Source: Caldilineales bacterium
GTDB lineage: Bacteria > Chloroflexota > Anaerolineae > J102
Length of the DNA stretch: 50,730 bases
Direction: 5' to 3'
Assembly: GCA_019695115.1 (NCBI GenBank)
Contig: JAIBAP010000043.1
Coordinates: 1 to 50,730, forward strand
This document shows, piece after piece, positions 8,364 to 16,561 of this stretch. Position numbers and translations under genes: made by a program. The notes below the pieces were generated by a model, which did no database searches, was not told the DNA's origin, and saw only the letters and a program-made list of their open reading frames with translations. The stretch's first letter is position 1. Every line of letters begins with the position of its first letter.

Positions 8364-11332
8364 CCCCCACCGCCGGCCGTCTCGACGCCCTGGCCGCCGA
8401 TCTGCGCAAACACAGCAGCGTCGAGCTTCATCGCGACCTGCCCACGCGCCTGCTGTATAGCACCGACGCCTCCAACTACCAGATCATGCCGCTGGCCGTC
8501 GTCCTGCCCAGGCATGACGATGACGTTCTGGCCACGGTCGAAGCCTGCGTCGCCCTCGGTCTGCCCATCCTGGCCCGCGGGGGCGGTTCCAGCCTGGCCG
8601 GGCAGGCCGTGGGCGAGGCGGTGGTGATCGACTTCAGCCGCTGGCTGAACGGATTGATGCGGGTGGATGGCAGCCGGTGTCGCGCCCTCGTCCAGCCGGG
8701 CATCACCCTGGATGCCCTCAACCGCCGCCTGACCGCTTACGGCCTCATGGTCGGCCCCGACCCGGCCAGCGCCGACCGCGCCACCCTGGGCGGCATCATC
8801 GCCAACAACAGCACCGGCGCCCACTCCCTTCTCTACGGCATGATGTCCGACCATGTCGTCAGCTTGCGGGCGGTGCTGGCCGATGGTCACGAGACCCGGT
8901 TGGCGCCGCGCTCCTGGCCCGAAGCCCGCAAGTTGGCCGCCGGCGATGGCTTCGAGGCCGGCCTGTATCGCCGCCTGATCGACCTGGTGGAGGTGAACGC
9001 CGGGCTGATCGATGCCCAGTTCCCAGCCTATTGGCGGCGTTCTGGCGGCTACAACCTCAACCTGCTGCGCCGCCAACTGGCCGCCGACGACTTCAACCCG
9101 GCCCCGCTGCTGGTGGGGAGCGAAGGGACGCTCGGCGTCATCCTGGAGGCGGAGATCAACCTCGTCCCCGCCCCCCGCCACAAAGCCCTCGCCATCCTCC
9201 ACTACCCCACCGCCGACACTGCCTTTGGCGCCGTCCCCGGCCTGCTGGAGCTGCACCCTGCCGCCATCGAACTGCTCGATGCCGTGCTCATCGGCCTGAC
9301 CCGCGCCAGCCCGACCTGGAGCAAACGCCTGAATTTTGTCGAAGGCGACCCGGCCGCCGTCTACATCGTCGAATTCGCCGCGGACGACGAACGCCTGCTG
9401 GATAGCCAACTGGCGGCGCTCGAACGATACTGGCAGCGCCACGGCGGCGGGCAACCGCTGATCCCCATCCGCGAGCGGGCGGGCCAGGCCCAAGTCTGGC
9501 AGGTGCGCAAGGCCGGGCTGGGGCTGCTGGCCTCGATGCGCGGCGACGCCAAACCCACGCCCGGCATCGAGGACGCCGCCGTGCCGGTCGAGCATCTGGC
9601 CGACTACATGGCCGATCTCGCCCGCCTGCTGGAGGGTCGCGGCGTCGCCTCGGCCATGTATGCCCATGCCTCGGCCGGCTGCCTGCACGTGCGCCCCATC
9701 CTCAACCTGAAGACTGCTGCGGGCGTGCAAACCCTGGTCGAGTTGACGACCGCGGTCGCGGCCCTGGCCAAACGCTATGGCGGCGTCCCCAGCAGCGAAC
9801 ACGGCGACGGCCTGGCCCGCTCCTATCTCAACCCTGCTTTCTTCGGCCCGACCATCTATGATCTCTTCCGCCAGGTCAAAGCCATCTTCGACCCGGACAA
9901 CCTCTTCAACCCCGGCAAGATCGTCGATGGCTCCGTCAGAAGCCTGACGGACGGCCCCGCCCGAAGCCCCGCTGACGGCCCCGCCCCTGACGCCAACCTG
10001 CGTTTCGGCCCGGCCTACCAGACCATCCCCATCCTGCCGCTCTGGGACTGGAGCACGGATGGCGGCTTCGACCGGGCGGTAGAGATGTGCAACGGCGCTG
10101 CCATCTGCCGCAAGCTGGATGCGGGGACGATGTGCCCTTCGTTCATGGCCCTGCGCGACGAAAGGCATAGCACCCGCGGCCGGGCCAACCTGCTGCGCTC
10201 GGCCCTCACCGGCCAACTCCCCGGCGGCCTGGCCGACCCCGCTCTGGCCGAAGCCCTGGACGCCTGCCTGGGCTGCAAAGCCTGCAAAAGCGAATGCCCA
10301 TCCAGCGTCGATATGACCCGCCTCAAAGCCGAAGTCTACGCCCAGAACTACCGCCGGCCAGGGGCCAGGCCGCCGCTCTCGGCCCTCGCCTTCGGCCATA
10401 TCGACCGCCTCAGCGCCCTTGCCGGCCGGATGCCGCCCCTGGCGAACTTCGCCCTCGCCTTTGCGCCCACGCGCTGGCTGCTCCGCCGCGGCCTCGGCCT
10501 CCACCCTGCCCGTTCGCTACCTCGCTTCCAGCGCCCCTTTTCGCAGCGACCCGAAGCCAGGGGAGCGGTCGCCGGCCCGGTGGCGCGCCCGGTCGCCTTC
10601 TTTGCCGACACCTTCACCGAGTTCAACGAGCCGGAACAGGGGCTGGCCGCCTTGCGAGTGTTGAAGGCCGCCGGTTTCGGCGTGCAGGTGGCGCCGCGGC
10701 GCTGTTGCGGCCGGCCCTTGCTCAGCCAGGGGCTGGTGGAGGAGGCCAAAGACCGGGCGCGGGCGGTGATCGCTGCCCTGCTGCCCTTTGCCCGCGCCGG
10801 CGTCCCCATCGTCGGCCTGGAACCGAGCTGCCTCCTCACCCTCCGCGACGACTATCCCAGCCTCATCCCCGGCCCCGAAACCGAGGCCGTGGCCGCGGGC
10901 GTTTTCCTCTTGGACGAATTCCTGGCCCAGGAATTGGTTACGGGCGGGTTGCAGTGGTCGCTCAAACCTCAGCGCCGGCGATTCCTCGTCCACGGCCATT
11001 GCCACCAAAAGGCGCTGGCGGGTATCGAACCCACCCTGGCGGTGCTCAACGCCATCCCCGGCGCCCAGGCCGAGGCCATCGCGGCAGGGTGCTGCGGCAT
11101 GGCCGGGGCCTTTGGCTACACCGCCGACCACTACGACCTCAGCCTGGCCATCGCCAACGACCGCCTACTCCCGGCCATCCGGGCCAACCCCGGCGCCGTG
11201 CTGGTCGCCAACGGCTTCTCCTGCCGCCAGCAGATCCGCGACCTGACCGCCCGCCCCGCCTTCCACCTCGCCCAAATCTTGGACGCGGATGACGGGGATT
11301 TTTATGACACAAATAGGGGAAAACACAGATAA
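8360..11332 (+). CDS. Fused FAD-linked oxidase and Fe-S oxidoreductase (GlcD/GlcF or Dld-II type)
   Basis: A 990-residue 2-hydroxyacid dehydrogenase-like protein joining a VAO-type FAD domain to an iron-sulfur/CCG domain. The FAD-binding loop RGGGSSLAGQAVG is near residue 74, and the FAD-oxidase C-terminal signature SEHGDGLARSYL near 480. After a Pro/Ala linker (about 530-550) comes the ferredoxin-like part with CNGAAICRK...MCPSF and CLGCKACKSECPS (4Fe-4S type). Two CCG cysteine blocks follow (RRCCGRPLL and GCCGMAGAFGY). Likely substrates are D-lactate or glycolate; specificity is not readable. The last codons and stop are formed by an AT-rich direct repeat, so the extreme C-terminus is probably not conserved. 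Confidence 0.88.
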   Translation: MTPTAGRLDALAADLRKHSSVELHRDLPTRLLYSTDASNYQIMPLAVVLPRHDDDVLATVEACVALGLPILARGGGSSLAGQAVGEAVVIDFSRWLNGLMRVDGSRCRALVQPGITLDALNRRLTAYGLMVGPDPASADRATLGGIIANNSTGAHSLLYGMMSDHVVSLRAVLADGHETRLAPRSWPEARKLAAGDGFEAGLYRRLIDLVEVNAGLIDAQFPAYWRRSGGYNLNLLRRQLAADDFNPAPLLVGSEGTLGVILEAEINLVPAPRHKALAILHYPTADTAFGAVPGLLELHPAAIELLDAVLIGLTRASPTWSKRLNFVEGDPAAVYIVEFAADDERLLDSQLAALERYWQRHGGGQPLIPIRERAGQAQVWQVRKAGLGLLASMRGDAKPTPGIEDAAVPVEHLADYMADLARLLEGRGVASAMYAHASAGCLHVRPILNLKTAAGVQTLVELTTAVAALAKRYGGVPSSEHGDGLARSYLNPAFFGPTIYDLFRQVKAIFDPDNLFNPGKIVDGSVRSLTDGPARSPADGPAPDANLRFGPAYQTIPILPLWDWSTDGGFDRAVEMCNGAAICRKLDAGTMCPSFMALRDERHSTRGRANLLRSALTGQLPGGLADPALAEALDACLGCKACKSECPSSVDMTRLKAEVYAQNYRRPGARPPLSALAFGHIDRLSALAGRMPPLANFALAFAPTRWLLRRGLGLHPARSLPRFQRPFSQRPEARGAVAGPVARPVAFFADTFTEFNEPEQGLAALRVLKAAGFGVQVAPRRCCGRPLLSQGLVEEAKDRARAVIAALLPFARAGVPIVGLEPSCLLTLRDDYPSLIPGPETEAVAAGVFLLDEFLAQELVTGGLQWSLKPQRRRFLVHGHCHQKALAGIEPTLAVLNAIPGAQAEAIAAGCCGMAGAFGYTADHYDLSLAIANDRLLPAIRANPGAVLVANGFSCRQQIRDLTARPAFHLAQILDADDGDFYDTNRGKHR

Positions 11333-11399
11333 GTCTTTGTTTTTTTGTCTATTGATGGATTTTCTATGACACAAATAGGGGAAACACAGATAAGTCTTT
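11303..11399 (+). repeat. Direct repeat pair (36/35 bp) overlapping the end of the dehydrogenase gene
   Basis: Copy 1 (11303-11338) and copy 2 (11365-11399) share TATGACACAAATAGGGG, a run of A, and CACAGATAAGTCTTT. They differ by one A in a homopolymer and are 26 bp apart. The TAA stop of the dehydrogenase (11330-11332) lies inside copy 1. The repeat is AT-rich compared with its surroundings and has no CRISPR-like array structure. Confidence 0.85.
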
Positions 11400-11450
11400 A
11401 TTTTATCAATTGATCGAAAAACACACCAACAAGCAAACCTACCCCCTGCG

Positions 11451-11550
11451 ATCCTTCGTTTCACTCAGGACAAGCTCTGCCACCTGCCACCTGCGACTTG
11501 CCACCCGCCACCTGCCACCTGCCACCTGCGACCTGCCACCTGCCCCCCCC
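11451..11550 (+). repeat. 26-bp core element plus heptamer array (CCACCTG/CGACTTG), 9 units, before the ABC ATPase
   Basis: Positions 11451-11476 are the reverse complement, with one mismatch, of 27628-27653. Nine 7-bp units (11480-11542) follow, then eight cytosines to the ATG at 11551. The unit family is the reverse complement of the 42-unit array at 27331 and also precedes the ABC gene at 41940. No Shine-Dalgarno sequence is visible. Confidence 0.85.
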
Positions 11551-12528
11551 ATGAACGCCATCGAAGTCCACAACCTGCGCCGCGTCTACCAGGCCAAGAG
11601 CGGCATCATCCGCCGCACGGCCAAGGAAGTTGTAGCGGTGGAGGACGTCAGTTTTGCCATCGAGAAGGGCGAACTATTCGGCTTGCTCGGCCCAAACGGC
11701 GCCGGCAAGACGACCACGATCAAGATGCTGACCACGCTGCTGATCCCGACTAGCGGCGCCGCAACCATCCTCGGTTTCGATCTGGTCAAGCAGGCCGAGA
11801 AGGTGCGCCCGCTCATCGGCTTCATCTTCGGCGGCGAGCGCGGGCTGTACTGGCGGCTCAACGCCTTCGACAATCTGCGCTACTTCGCCAACCTCTACAA
11901 CGTCGACCCATCCCTGAGCCGCCGTCGCATCCCCGAACTGCTGGAGATGGTGGGGCTGGCGGGGCGTGGGGATGAGAAAGTGGAGGGTTATTCGCGGGGG
12001 ATGAAGCAGCGGCTGCACATCGCCCGCGCCCTGCTGCACGACCCCGCCGTGCTCTTCCTCGACGAACCCACCATCGGCCTGGACCCGGTCGGCGCCCGCG
12101 AGCTCCGCCAGACCGTGCGCAACTTGCAGGTGCAGGGCAAGACGATCCTGCTGACCACGCACTATATGTTCGAGGCGGATACGTTGTGCCAGCGCATCGC
12201 CGTGATCAACAAAGGCGCCATCGTCGCCCTCGACACACCCGCCGGGCTCAAGAATTACGTCCAAGACCTGTCGGTCGTGGATGTCGAAGTCTTCGGCATC
12301 CCGCCGCACGTGGTCGATCAGATTCGGACCCTCGCTGGCGTTTCCACCGTTTCGGTCGAGAACCTGGCTACGCGGCAGGTGCTGCATGTGCAATCGCCGT
12401 TGGGCGCCGAGGCGGTGGCGCCGGTGGTGCACTTGCTGCAAAGCCAGGGGCTGCGCGTGGGCAGCGTTTCGGCGCGCGAGCCAACCCTCGAAGACGCGTA
12501 CGTGCGTCTGGTGGGCGGGGAGGCCTGA
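11551..12528 (+). CDS. ABC-2 type exporter, ATP-binding subunit
   Basis: A 325-residue nucleotide-binding subunit of a drug/lipid/antibiotic-type ABC exporter. Walker A is LLGPNGAGKTTT (about residue 47), the signature is YSRGMKQRLHIA, and Walker B is VLFLDEPTIGLDP. A C-terminal regulatory extension of about 80 residues is typical of the DrrA/NatA-like group. The in-frame upstream extension to 11410 is translated repeat sequence and is rejected. The stop shares one base with the start of permease 1. With the two permeases it would form an exporter of unknown substrate at the cytoplasmic membrane. Confidence 0.9.
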   Translation: MNAIEVHNLRRVYQAKSGIIRRTAKEVVAVEDVSFAIEKGELFGLLGPNGAGKTTTIKMLTTLLIPTSGAATILGFDLVKQAEKVRPLIGFIFGGERGLYWRLNAFDNLRYFANLYNVDPSLSRRRIPELLEMVGLAGRGDEKVEGYSRGMKQRLHIARALLHDPAVLFLDEPTIGLDPVGARELRQTVRNLQVQGKTILLTTHYMFEADTLCQRIAVINKGAIVALDTPAGLKNYVQDLSVVDVEVFGIPPHVVDQIRTLAGVSTVSVENLATRQVLHVQSPLGAEAVAPVVHLLQSQGLRVGSVSAREPTLEDAYVRLVGGEA

Positions 12529-13307
12529 TGAGTACGCTGCGCACGATGCTGACGGTGGCCCAACTTCATCTCAAGCAGATGGCGGTCGATTCGTTCGTCA
12601 TCTTCACCGTGCTCATCCAGCCGCTGCTCGTGGCCTTGTTGGGCCTGTTCATGCTGCGCAAGACCGCGGATTTCGCCGCCATCTACGTCATCGTCGGCAG
12701 CGGGTTGACGGGGCTGTGGAGTGGCACACTGTTCTTCAGCTCATCCAGCGTCAATCACGAGCGATGGACAGGCACGCTGGAGGAGATCGTCGGCAGCCCC
12801 ACCGCCCTGCAGGTGGTCGTCACCGGCAAGGTGCTGGCCAATACGGTGATGTCGGTGAGTTCGATGATCCTGGGCTATGTGCTGGCGGCGGCCCTGTTCG
12901 GCTACCAGTTGACAGTGCTACACCCGTTGCCTTTTGCCGTTTCGCTGGTGCTGGGCATGTTCGGGCTGATGGCGACCGGCCTGCTCATCGCCCCCTACAT
13001 GGCCATGAACCTGGGCGCCGGCCGTTGGGTGAACGCGCTCGAGTTCCCGATGTACATCTTCGGCGGCTTTCTGTTCACCATTTTGCTCTTGCCCGGCTGG
13101 ACGACGCCCATCAGCTATGCCCTGGCCCCCTACTGGGCCGCCCGCGCCCTCCACGCCACCTCCAGCGGCCAGACGGCGCTGGCCGACGCGTATCTCAGTT
13201 GGGCCATCCTCATCGCCCTCAGCCTGGTCTATCTGCTGCTCTCGCGCTGGCTCTTCCGCAAGATGTTGTACAAGGCCCGCGTCGAGGCGACGCTGGGGGC
13301 GATGTGA
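12528..13307 (+). CDS. ABC-2 type exporter permease 1
   Basis: A 259-residue integral membrane protein with about six hydrophobic segments (for example FTVLIQPLLVALLGLFML, IFGGFLFTILLLPGW and ILIALSLVYLLLS) and ABC-2 permease organisation. It begins on the last base of the ATPase stop codon, so the two are translationally coupled. The original downstream partner, permease 2 (16515), is now separated by a degenerate toxin-antitoxin pair and an R-M module. The convergent higA gene begins only 7 bp beyond its stop. Confidence 0.85.
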   Translation: MSTLRTMLTVAQLHLKQMAVDSFVIFTVLIQPLLVALLGLFMLRKTADFAAIYVIVGSGLTGLWSGTLFFSSSSVNHERWTGTLEEIVGSPTALQVVVTGKVLANTVMSVSSMILGYVLAAALFGYQLTVLHPLPFAVSLVLGMFGLMATGLLIAPYMAMNLGAGRWVNALEFPMYIFGGFLFTILLLPGWTTPISYALAPYWAARALHATSSGQTALADAYLSWAILIALSLVYLLLSRWLFRKMLYKARVEATLGAM

Positions 13308-13314
13308 GATGGCG

Positions 13315-13632
13315 CTATGCCGGCGCCGCCAACGGCCGAATCTTGGTCAGCTCATGGCGATAGCGCTGCTCCGATTCCCAAATATCTCTGGCACGTTGCG
13401 CGTTCAGCCAGAATTCGGGAGAGTTCCCGAAGAGACGCGACAAGCGCAGCGCCATCAGCGGTGTGATGGCGCGCCCCTCTCTCAACAATTCGTGAACCGT
13501 TTGCCGCGACACACCCAATTCCGCCGCCAGCGCAGTGGCCGACAGCCCGTAGTCCGGCATGAAATCCTCGCGTAGCATCTCGCCAGGATGTGTCGGTGGG
13601 ATTTGACGGAGTTCGTTATTGGCGAATGACAT
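13315..13632 (-). CDS. higA: HigA-family antitoxin (XRE-type HTH)
   Basis: A 105-residue HigA/VapI-like antitoxin and autorepressor. The sequence opens with IPPTHPGEMLREDFM, the family hallmark. The helix-turn-helix LSATALAAELGVSRQTVHELL follows, then ITPLMALRLSRLFGNSPEFWLNAQ. It appears intact. In type II systems of this family higB precedes higA; here only a 42-codon higB stub precedes it. It lies convergent to the ABC permease. The open frame extends upstream to 13731, but the family N-terminus sets the start at 13632. Confidence 0.88.
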   Translation of the reverse strand: MSFANNELRQIPPTHPGEMLREDFMPDYGLSATALAAELGVSRQTVHELLREGRAITPLMALRLSRLFGNSPEFWLNAQRARDIWESEQRYRHELTKIRPLAAPA

Positions 13633-13744
13633 CGATATACTCCAGTCTTCGCAGCGCCCGCTTGGCCAGATCTGTTGGCAGCCGCTTTGACTTGCCGCTG
13701 ACATAAAGCTGCTGCGTTTCTCTGTCCGCAAACGACCGAATCAT
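13616..13744 (-). pseudogene. higB: Truncated HigB toxin (RelE/HigB-like N-terminal half)
   Basis: The first about 38 codons match the N-terminus of HigB toxins (MIRSFADRETQQLY, then RLPTDLAKRALRRLEYID). A normal HigB has roughly 90 residues ending in the QHSIRINDQWRICF-type core. Here the frame runs directly into the start of higA, reads VIRQ and stops. The C-terminal half with the catalytic and RNA-binding residues is missing, apparently by a deletion ending at the higA start codon. The toxin should be inactive. Confidence 0.82.
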
Positions 13745-13784
13745 GGCCGCATTGTAATCCGTCACGTGACACCTGTCAATACGT

Positions 13785-13836
13785 CTCCCATGCCCCGCCT
13801 CTCTGCTTCCGCCCGCATCTTCTTCTCTGGCGCCTG
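13785..13836 (+). repeat. Left copy of 52-bp duplication of the start of permease 2
   Basis: Positions 13785-13836 match 16510-16561 with a single mismatch (T13828 versus C). This covers the pre-start CTCCC, the ATG and the first codons of permease 2 (MPRLSASARIFFSGA). Similarity stops abruptly on both sides. In this copy the frame is not continued into a permease. It marks the left edge of an inserted R-M module. Confidence 0.92.
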
Positions 13837-13874
13837 ATCGAAACGGAGCACCTGCTCGCAAGACTGAAAGAAGA

Positions 13875-13904
13875 TTCGCACAGTTGTTCGATTTCCTGTA
13901 TACT
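13875..13904 (+). promoter_or_regulatory. Putative promoter of the restriction-modification module
   Basis: TTCGCA (13875-13880), an 18-bp spacer and TATACT (13899-13904) form a sigma70-like promoter just inside the left edge of the insert. The predicted transcription start falls after the ATG at 13907, favouring the ATG at 13934 or 13928 for the first gene. The AGGGTG at 13919-13924 gives 9-nt spacing to 13934. Confidence 0.45.
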
Positions 13905-13933
13905 CGATGCCCTCTGCCAGGGTGCCAATGCCT

Positions 13934-15304
13934 ATGTCTCAGAAAAGCGACCTGCCGTTTGGGAGCGAATTCTCTCCCAGTCAAATCGACTTGCCCGAGG
14001 CCCTGAAAATCGTTGAAGCCCATTCTGGGAATCTCCAGGCGTTGCAGGATGCGATCCAGGCCCGCTATTTCAGCGCGCACGGTGGGGGAAGCGCCAGCAA
14101 TCAAAGGACTCTGGCGATGAACTGCCGGCTTGGGATGAAGGCATACGGCATCATCGACGAGACCGCCACCATCACTGACTTTGGGCGCAGGCTCTATCAC
14201 ATCAGAGAGGACGGGCCGGCCTTGTACACCCTTCTGGCCAGGCACATCCTGCTGGACTTGAAGGGCATGGCCTTGATGCAATGTGTCCAAGACATGACGG
14301 CGGCAGGCACGGAAGTCAATTTGACGACGCTTCGCCAGGCTTTGGCCGAGCGAGGCATCCACTATCCACCGGGCGGCAAGCATCCCAGCATGATGCGTTT
14401 GTGGCTTGCCAAAGCCGGCGTCTTTGTGGGCGCCCGTTGGCAGATAGACAACCTGAGATTGAAAGAGGTGCTGGGCATCGACCCGGCCGACTTCGACACG
14501 CTCGCCCATCTGACCGCCGAACAACGTGCTTTCTTGCTGGCGCTGGCAAACACGGGCCTCAGCACGCCACAGCCGGCGAATGAGATTGTCAGACTCGCTG
14601 CGGCAACGTATGGCGTTCGTTTCCCCGAGAAGAGTTTGCCCAAACTTGTGCTCCACGCCCTGGTCGAGACCGGATACATTACCGCCACGAAGACGACCGA
14701 AGGTCGCGGAGCGAAACCTTTCCTGGTTGCGCCCACCGAAAAACTGATACGCGAGGTGGTCGAGCCGCTGCTCGAACAGATGAAGTCCCAGACAGATATG
14801 AAACTGATCGAGTTGATGCGGAAACCGATGGCCGACATTCTCGCCGATTTGGAGTCCCAAGACCGTTATGTGGCAGGGCTGGCGCTCGAAGCCCTGGCTT
14901 TCAAACTGATGCGTTTGATCGATATGACGTACGTTGCCACGCGATTGCGGGCGCAGGCAACCGGCGGCGCCGAGGTGGATTTGGTTTTCGAGTCCGCGCG
15001 CCTTGTCTTTTCGCGCTGGCAGGTTCAGTGCAAGAACACGAAACGCGTGTCGCTCGATGACGTTGCTAAAGAAGTGGGCCTAACCCACTTTCTCAAGAGT
15101 AACGTTATCGTGGTGATCAGCGCCGGCGAAATCGGCGTCGAAGCCAGGCGATATGCCAACAAGATCATGACCGATTCCAATCTCTCCATCGTCATGGTCG
15201 ATCGACGCGACCTCGACGAGATCCGAAGCAAGCCATCGCACATTGTCGACGCCTTCAACCGCGAAGCAAGTCACGCGATGACTCTCAAAAAGATCGAGTT
15301 TTAG
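13934..15304 (+). CDS. Restriction endonuclease with C-terminal Mrr-like PD-(D/E)xK domain
   Basis: A 456-residue protein beside a DNA methyltransferase. The N-terminal 280 residues are helical and probably contain DNA-recognition domains, but no named family was recognised. The C-terminal part (about 300-456) has the nuclease signature GGAEVDLVFES followed by WQVQCKNTK, that is, D-(x)n-QxK as in the Mrr_cat/restriction endonuclease fold. The segment NVIVVISAGEIGVEARRYANKI fits the later helix-strand of that fold. It probably cleaves the sequence protected by the following methyltransferase. Starts at 13907 or 13928 are alternatives. The stop is 4 nt before the methyltransferase. Confidence 0.8.
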   Translation: MSQKSDLPFGSEFSPSQIDLPEALKIVEAHSGNLQALQDAIQARYFSAHGGGSASNQRTLAMNCRLGMKAYGIIDETATITDFGRRLYHIREDGPALYTLLARHILLDLKGMALMQCVQDMTAAGTEVNLTTLRQALAERGIHYPPGGKHPSMMRLWLAKAGVFVGARWQIDNLRLKEVLGIDPADFDTLAHLTAEQRAFLLALANTGLSTPQPANEIVRLAAATYGVRFPEKSLPKLVLHALVETGYITATKTTEGRGAKPFLVAPTEKLIREVVEPLLEQMKSQTDMKLIELMRKPMADILADLESQDRYVAGLALEALAFKLMRLIDMTYVATRLRAQATGGAEVDLVFESARLVFSRWQVQCKNTKRVSLDDVAKEVGLTHFLKSNVIVVISAGEIGVEARRYANKIMTDSNLSIVMVDRRDLDEIRSKPSHIVDAFNREASHAMTLKKIEF

Positions 15305-15308
15305 TGCA

Positions 15309-16454
15309 ATGAGCGCAAACCCATGCCCTCCCCCCCTCCTCTTTCACGAAACCGGTCTGGGAAAGATCTACCAGGGCGACTCGCTCCGCTTGCTCGCTGA
15401 ACTGGCGCCTGCCAGCGTCGATCTGATCATGACCAGCCCTCCCTTCGGATTGGTCAGGAAGAAAGAATATGGCAATGTCGAAGCCGCCCACTACCTCGAT
15501 TGGTTCAGACCCTTCGCGGTCGAGTTCCATCGCCTGCTGAAGGATACCGGCAGCCTCGTGATCGACATTGGCGGGGCCTGGAATGCGGGGATGCCGACGC
15601 GCAGCCTCTATCACTTCAAGCTGCTGATCATGCTGTGCGAGGAGTTCGGCTTTCATCTCGCCCAGGATTTCTACTGGTGGAACCCTTCCAGACTGCCGAC
15701 GCCCGCCGAATGGGTAACGGTGCGCCGCATTCGCGTCAAAGACGCCATCGATACCGTTTGGTGGCTTTCCAAGACCCCCTGGCCCAAGGCAAGCAATCGT
15801 CGCGTGTTGCAGCCCTACAGCAAGAGTATGCGAGAACTGCTCGCAAAGGGCTATCGAGCCAAGAAACGCCCCTCCGGCCACGACATCAGCGACAAATTCT
15901 CGGTGGACAACGGCGCCGCGATCCCTCCCAACCTGATCGCTATTCCCAACACCGAGAGCAACAGCTACTACCTCCGCTATTGCCAGGAACGAGGCATCCC
16001 ACCTCACCCCGCCCGTTACCCGGCCGCCCTGCCCGAATACTTTATCCGCATGTTGACCGACGCAGGCGACCTGGTGCTTGATCCATTCGCCGGCAGCTGC
16101 GTTACCGGCGAAGTCTGCGAACGGCTGCAGCGACGCTGGCTGTGCGTTGAACTGGTCGAAGAGTACTTGCTCGGCGCCCGCGGCCGATTCGAACGAACCG
16201 GCATCCCTGAACCGGAGGCCAAAGCCGCAGGCGCTGAGGACGACAACTACTATCGTATGCCGCATCCTGGCATCCTTTGGAACGGGGCCACGGACGGGCC
16301 GTTGGCGGCTGATGGCGGCAAGGTGCGCTCTTCCTCCGCCGAACCGGCCAATCACCGCGGCCAGGCAGTTCCATCTCAGCCTTTTCCAGGCCGCCCGGCT
16401 CCCCTCCTCGACCTGATCCAGGCAGAAGCAGCAGAGACGGAACCAGCGCCATAA
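15309..16454 (+). CDS. Site-specific DNA methyltransferase (beta class, probably N4-cytosine)
   Basis: An amino-methyltransferase of 381 residues that would protect host DNA against the adjacent nuclease. The catalytic motif IV is IMTSPPF near the N-terminus, and the SAM-binding motif I, DPFAGSCVTGEVC, comes late (about residue 258). This order (IV before I) is the beta class, and the SPPF/Y form favours N4-cytosine methylation, although N6-adenine cannot be excluded. The target-recognition region lies between, including RPSGHDISDKF and DNGAAIPPNLI. The Pro/Ala-rich last 60 residues look poorly conserved. Motif I has Cys in place of the usual final Gly (FAGSC versus FAGSG). Confidence 0.88.
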   Translation: MSANPCPPPLLFHETGLGKIYQGDSLRLLAELAPASVDLIMTSPPFGLVRKKEYGNVEAAHYLDWFRPFAVEFHRLLKDTGSLVIDIGGAWNAGMPTRSLYHFKLLIMLCEEFGFHLAQDFYWWNPSRLPTPAEWVTVRRIRVKDAIDTVWWLSKTPWPKASNRRVLQPYSKSMRELLAKGYRAKKRPSGHDISDKFSVDNGAAIPPNLIAIPNTESNSYYLRYCQERGIPPHPARYPAALPEYFIRMLTDAGDLVLDPFAGSCVTGEVCERLQRRWLCVELVEEYLLGARGRFERTGIPEPEAKAAGAEDDNYYRMPHPGILWNGATDGPLAADGGKVRSSSAEPANHRGQAVPSQPFPGRPAPLLDLIQAEAAETEPAP

Positions 16455-16509
16455 ACCGCAATCGCTTGGTTGCGCTCCCTACCTGGTGCGACAGATCTTC
16501 GCCACCCGC

Positions 16510-16561
16510 CTCCCATGCCCCGCCTCTCTGCTTCCGCCCGCATCTTCTTCTCCGGCGCCTG
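16510..16561 (+). repeat. Right copy of the 52-bp duplication (functional start of permease 2)
   Basis: 51 of 52 positions match 13785-13836. This copy continues into the full permease reading frame, so it is the functional copy and defines the right edge of the inserted R-M module. Confidence 0.92.

Noticed and set aside
8033-10504. 823-codon open frame on the minus strand
   Set aside because: Antisense to the dehydrogenase gene, which has clear cofactor motifs; no domains are visible in the antisense frame.
11303-11399. Two-copy repeat as a minimal CRISPR
   Set aside because: Only two copies, one inside a coding sequence, with an AT-rich 26-bp interval and no cas genes.
13745-14860. Upstream extension of the higB frame to over 400 codons
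   Set aside because: Only the last 42 codons resemble HigB; the rest is antisense to the restriction endonuclease gene.
13785-16561. Transposon carrying the R-M genes
   Set aside because: No transposase, integrase or terminal inverted repeats were found; the flanks are a 52-bp duplication of host gene sequence.
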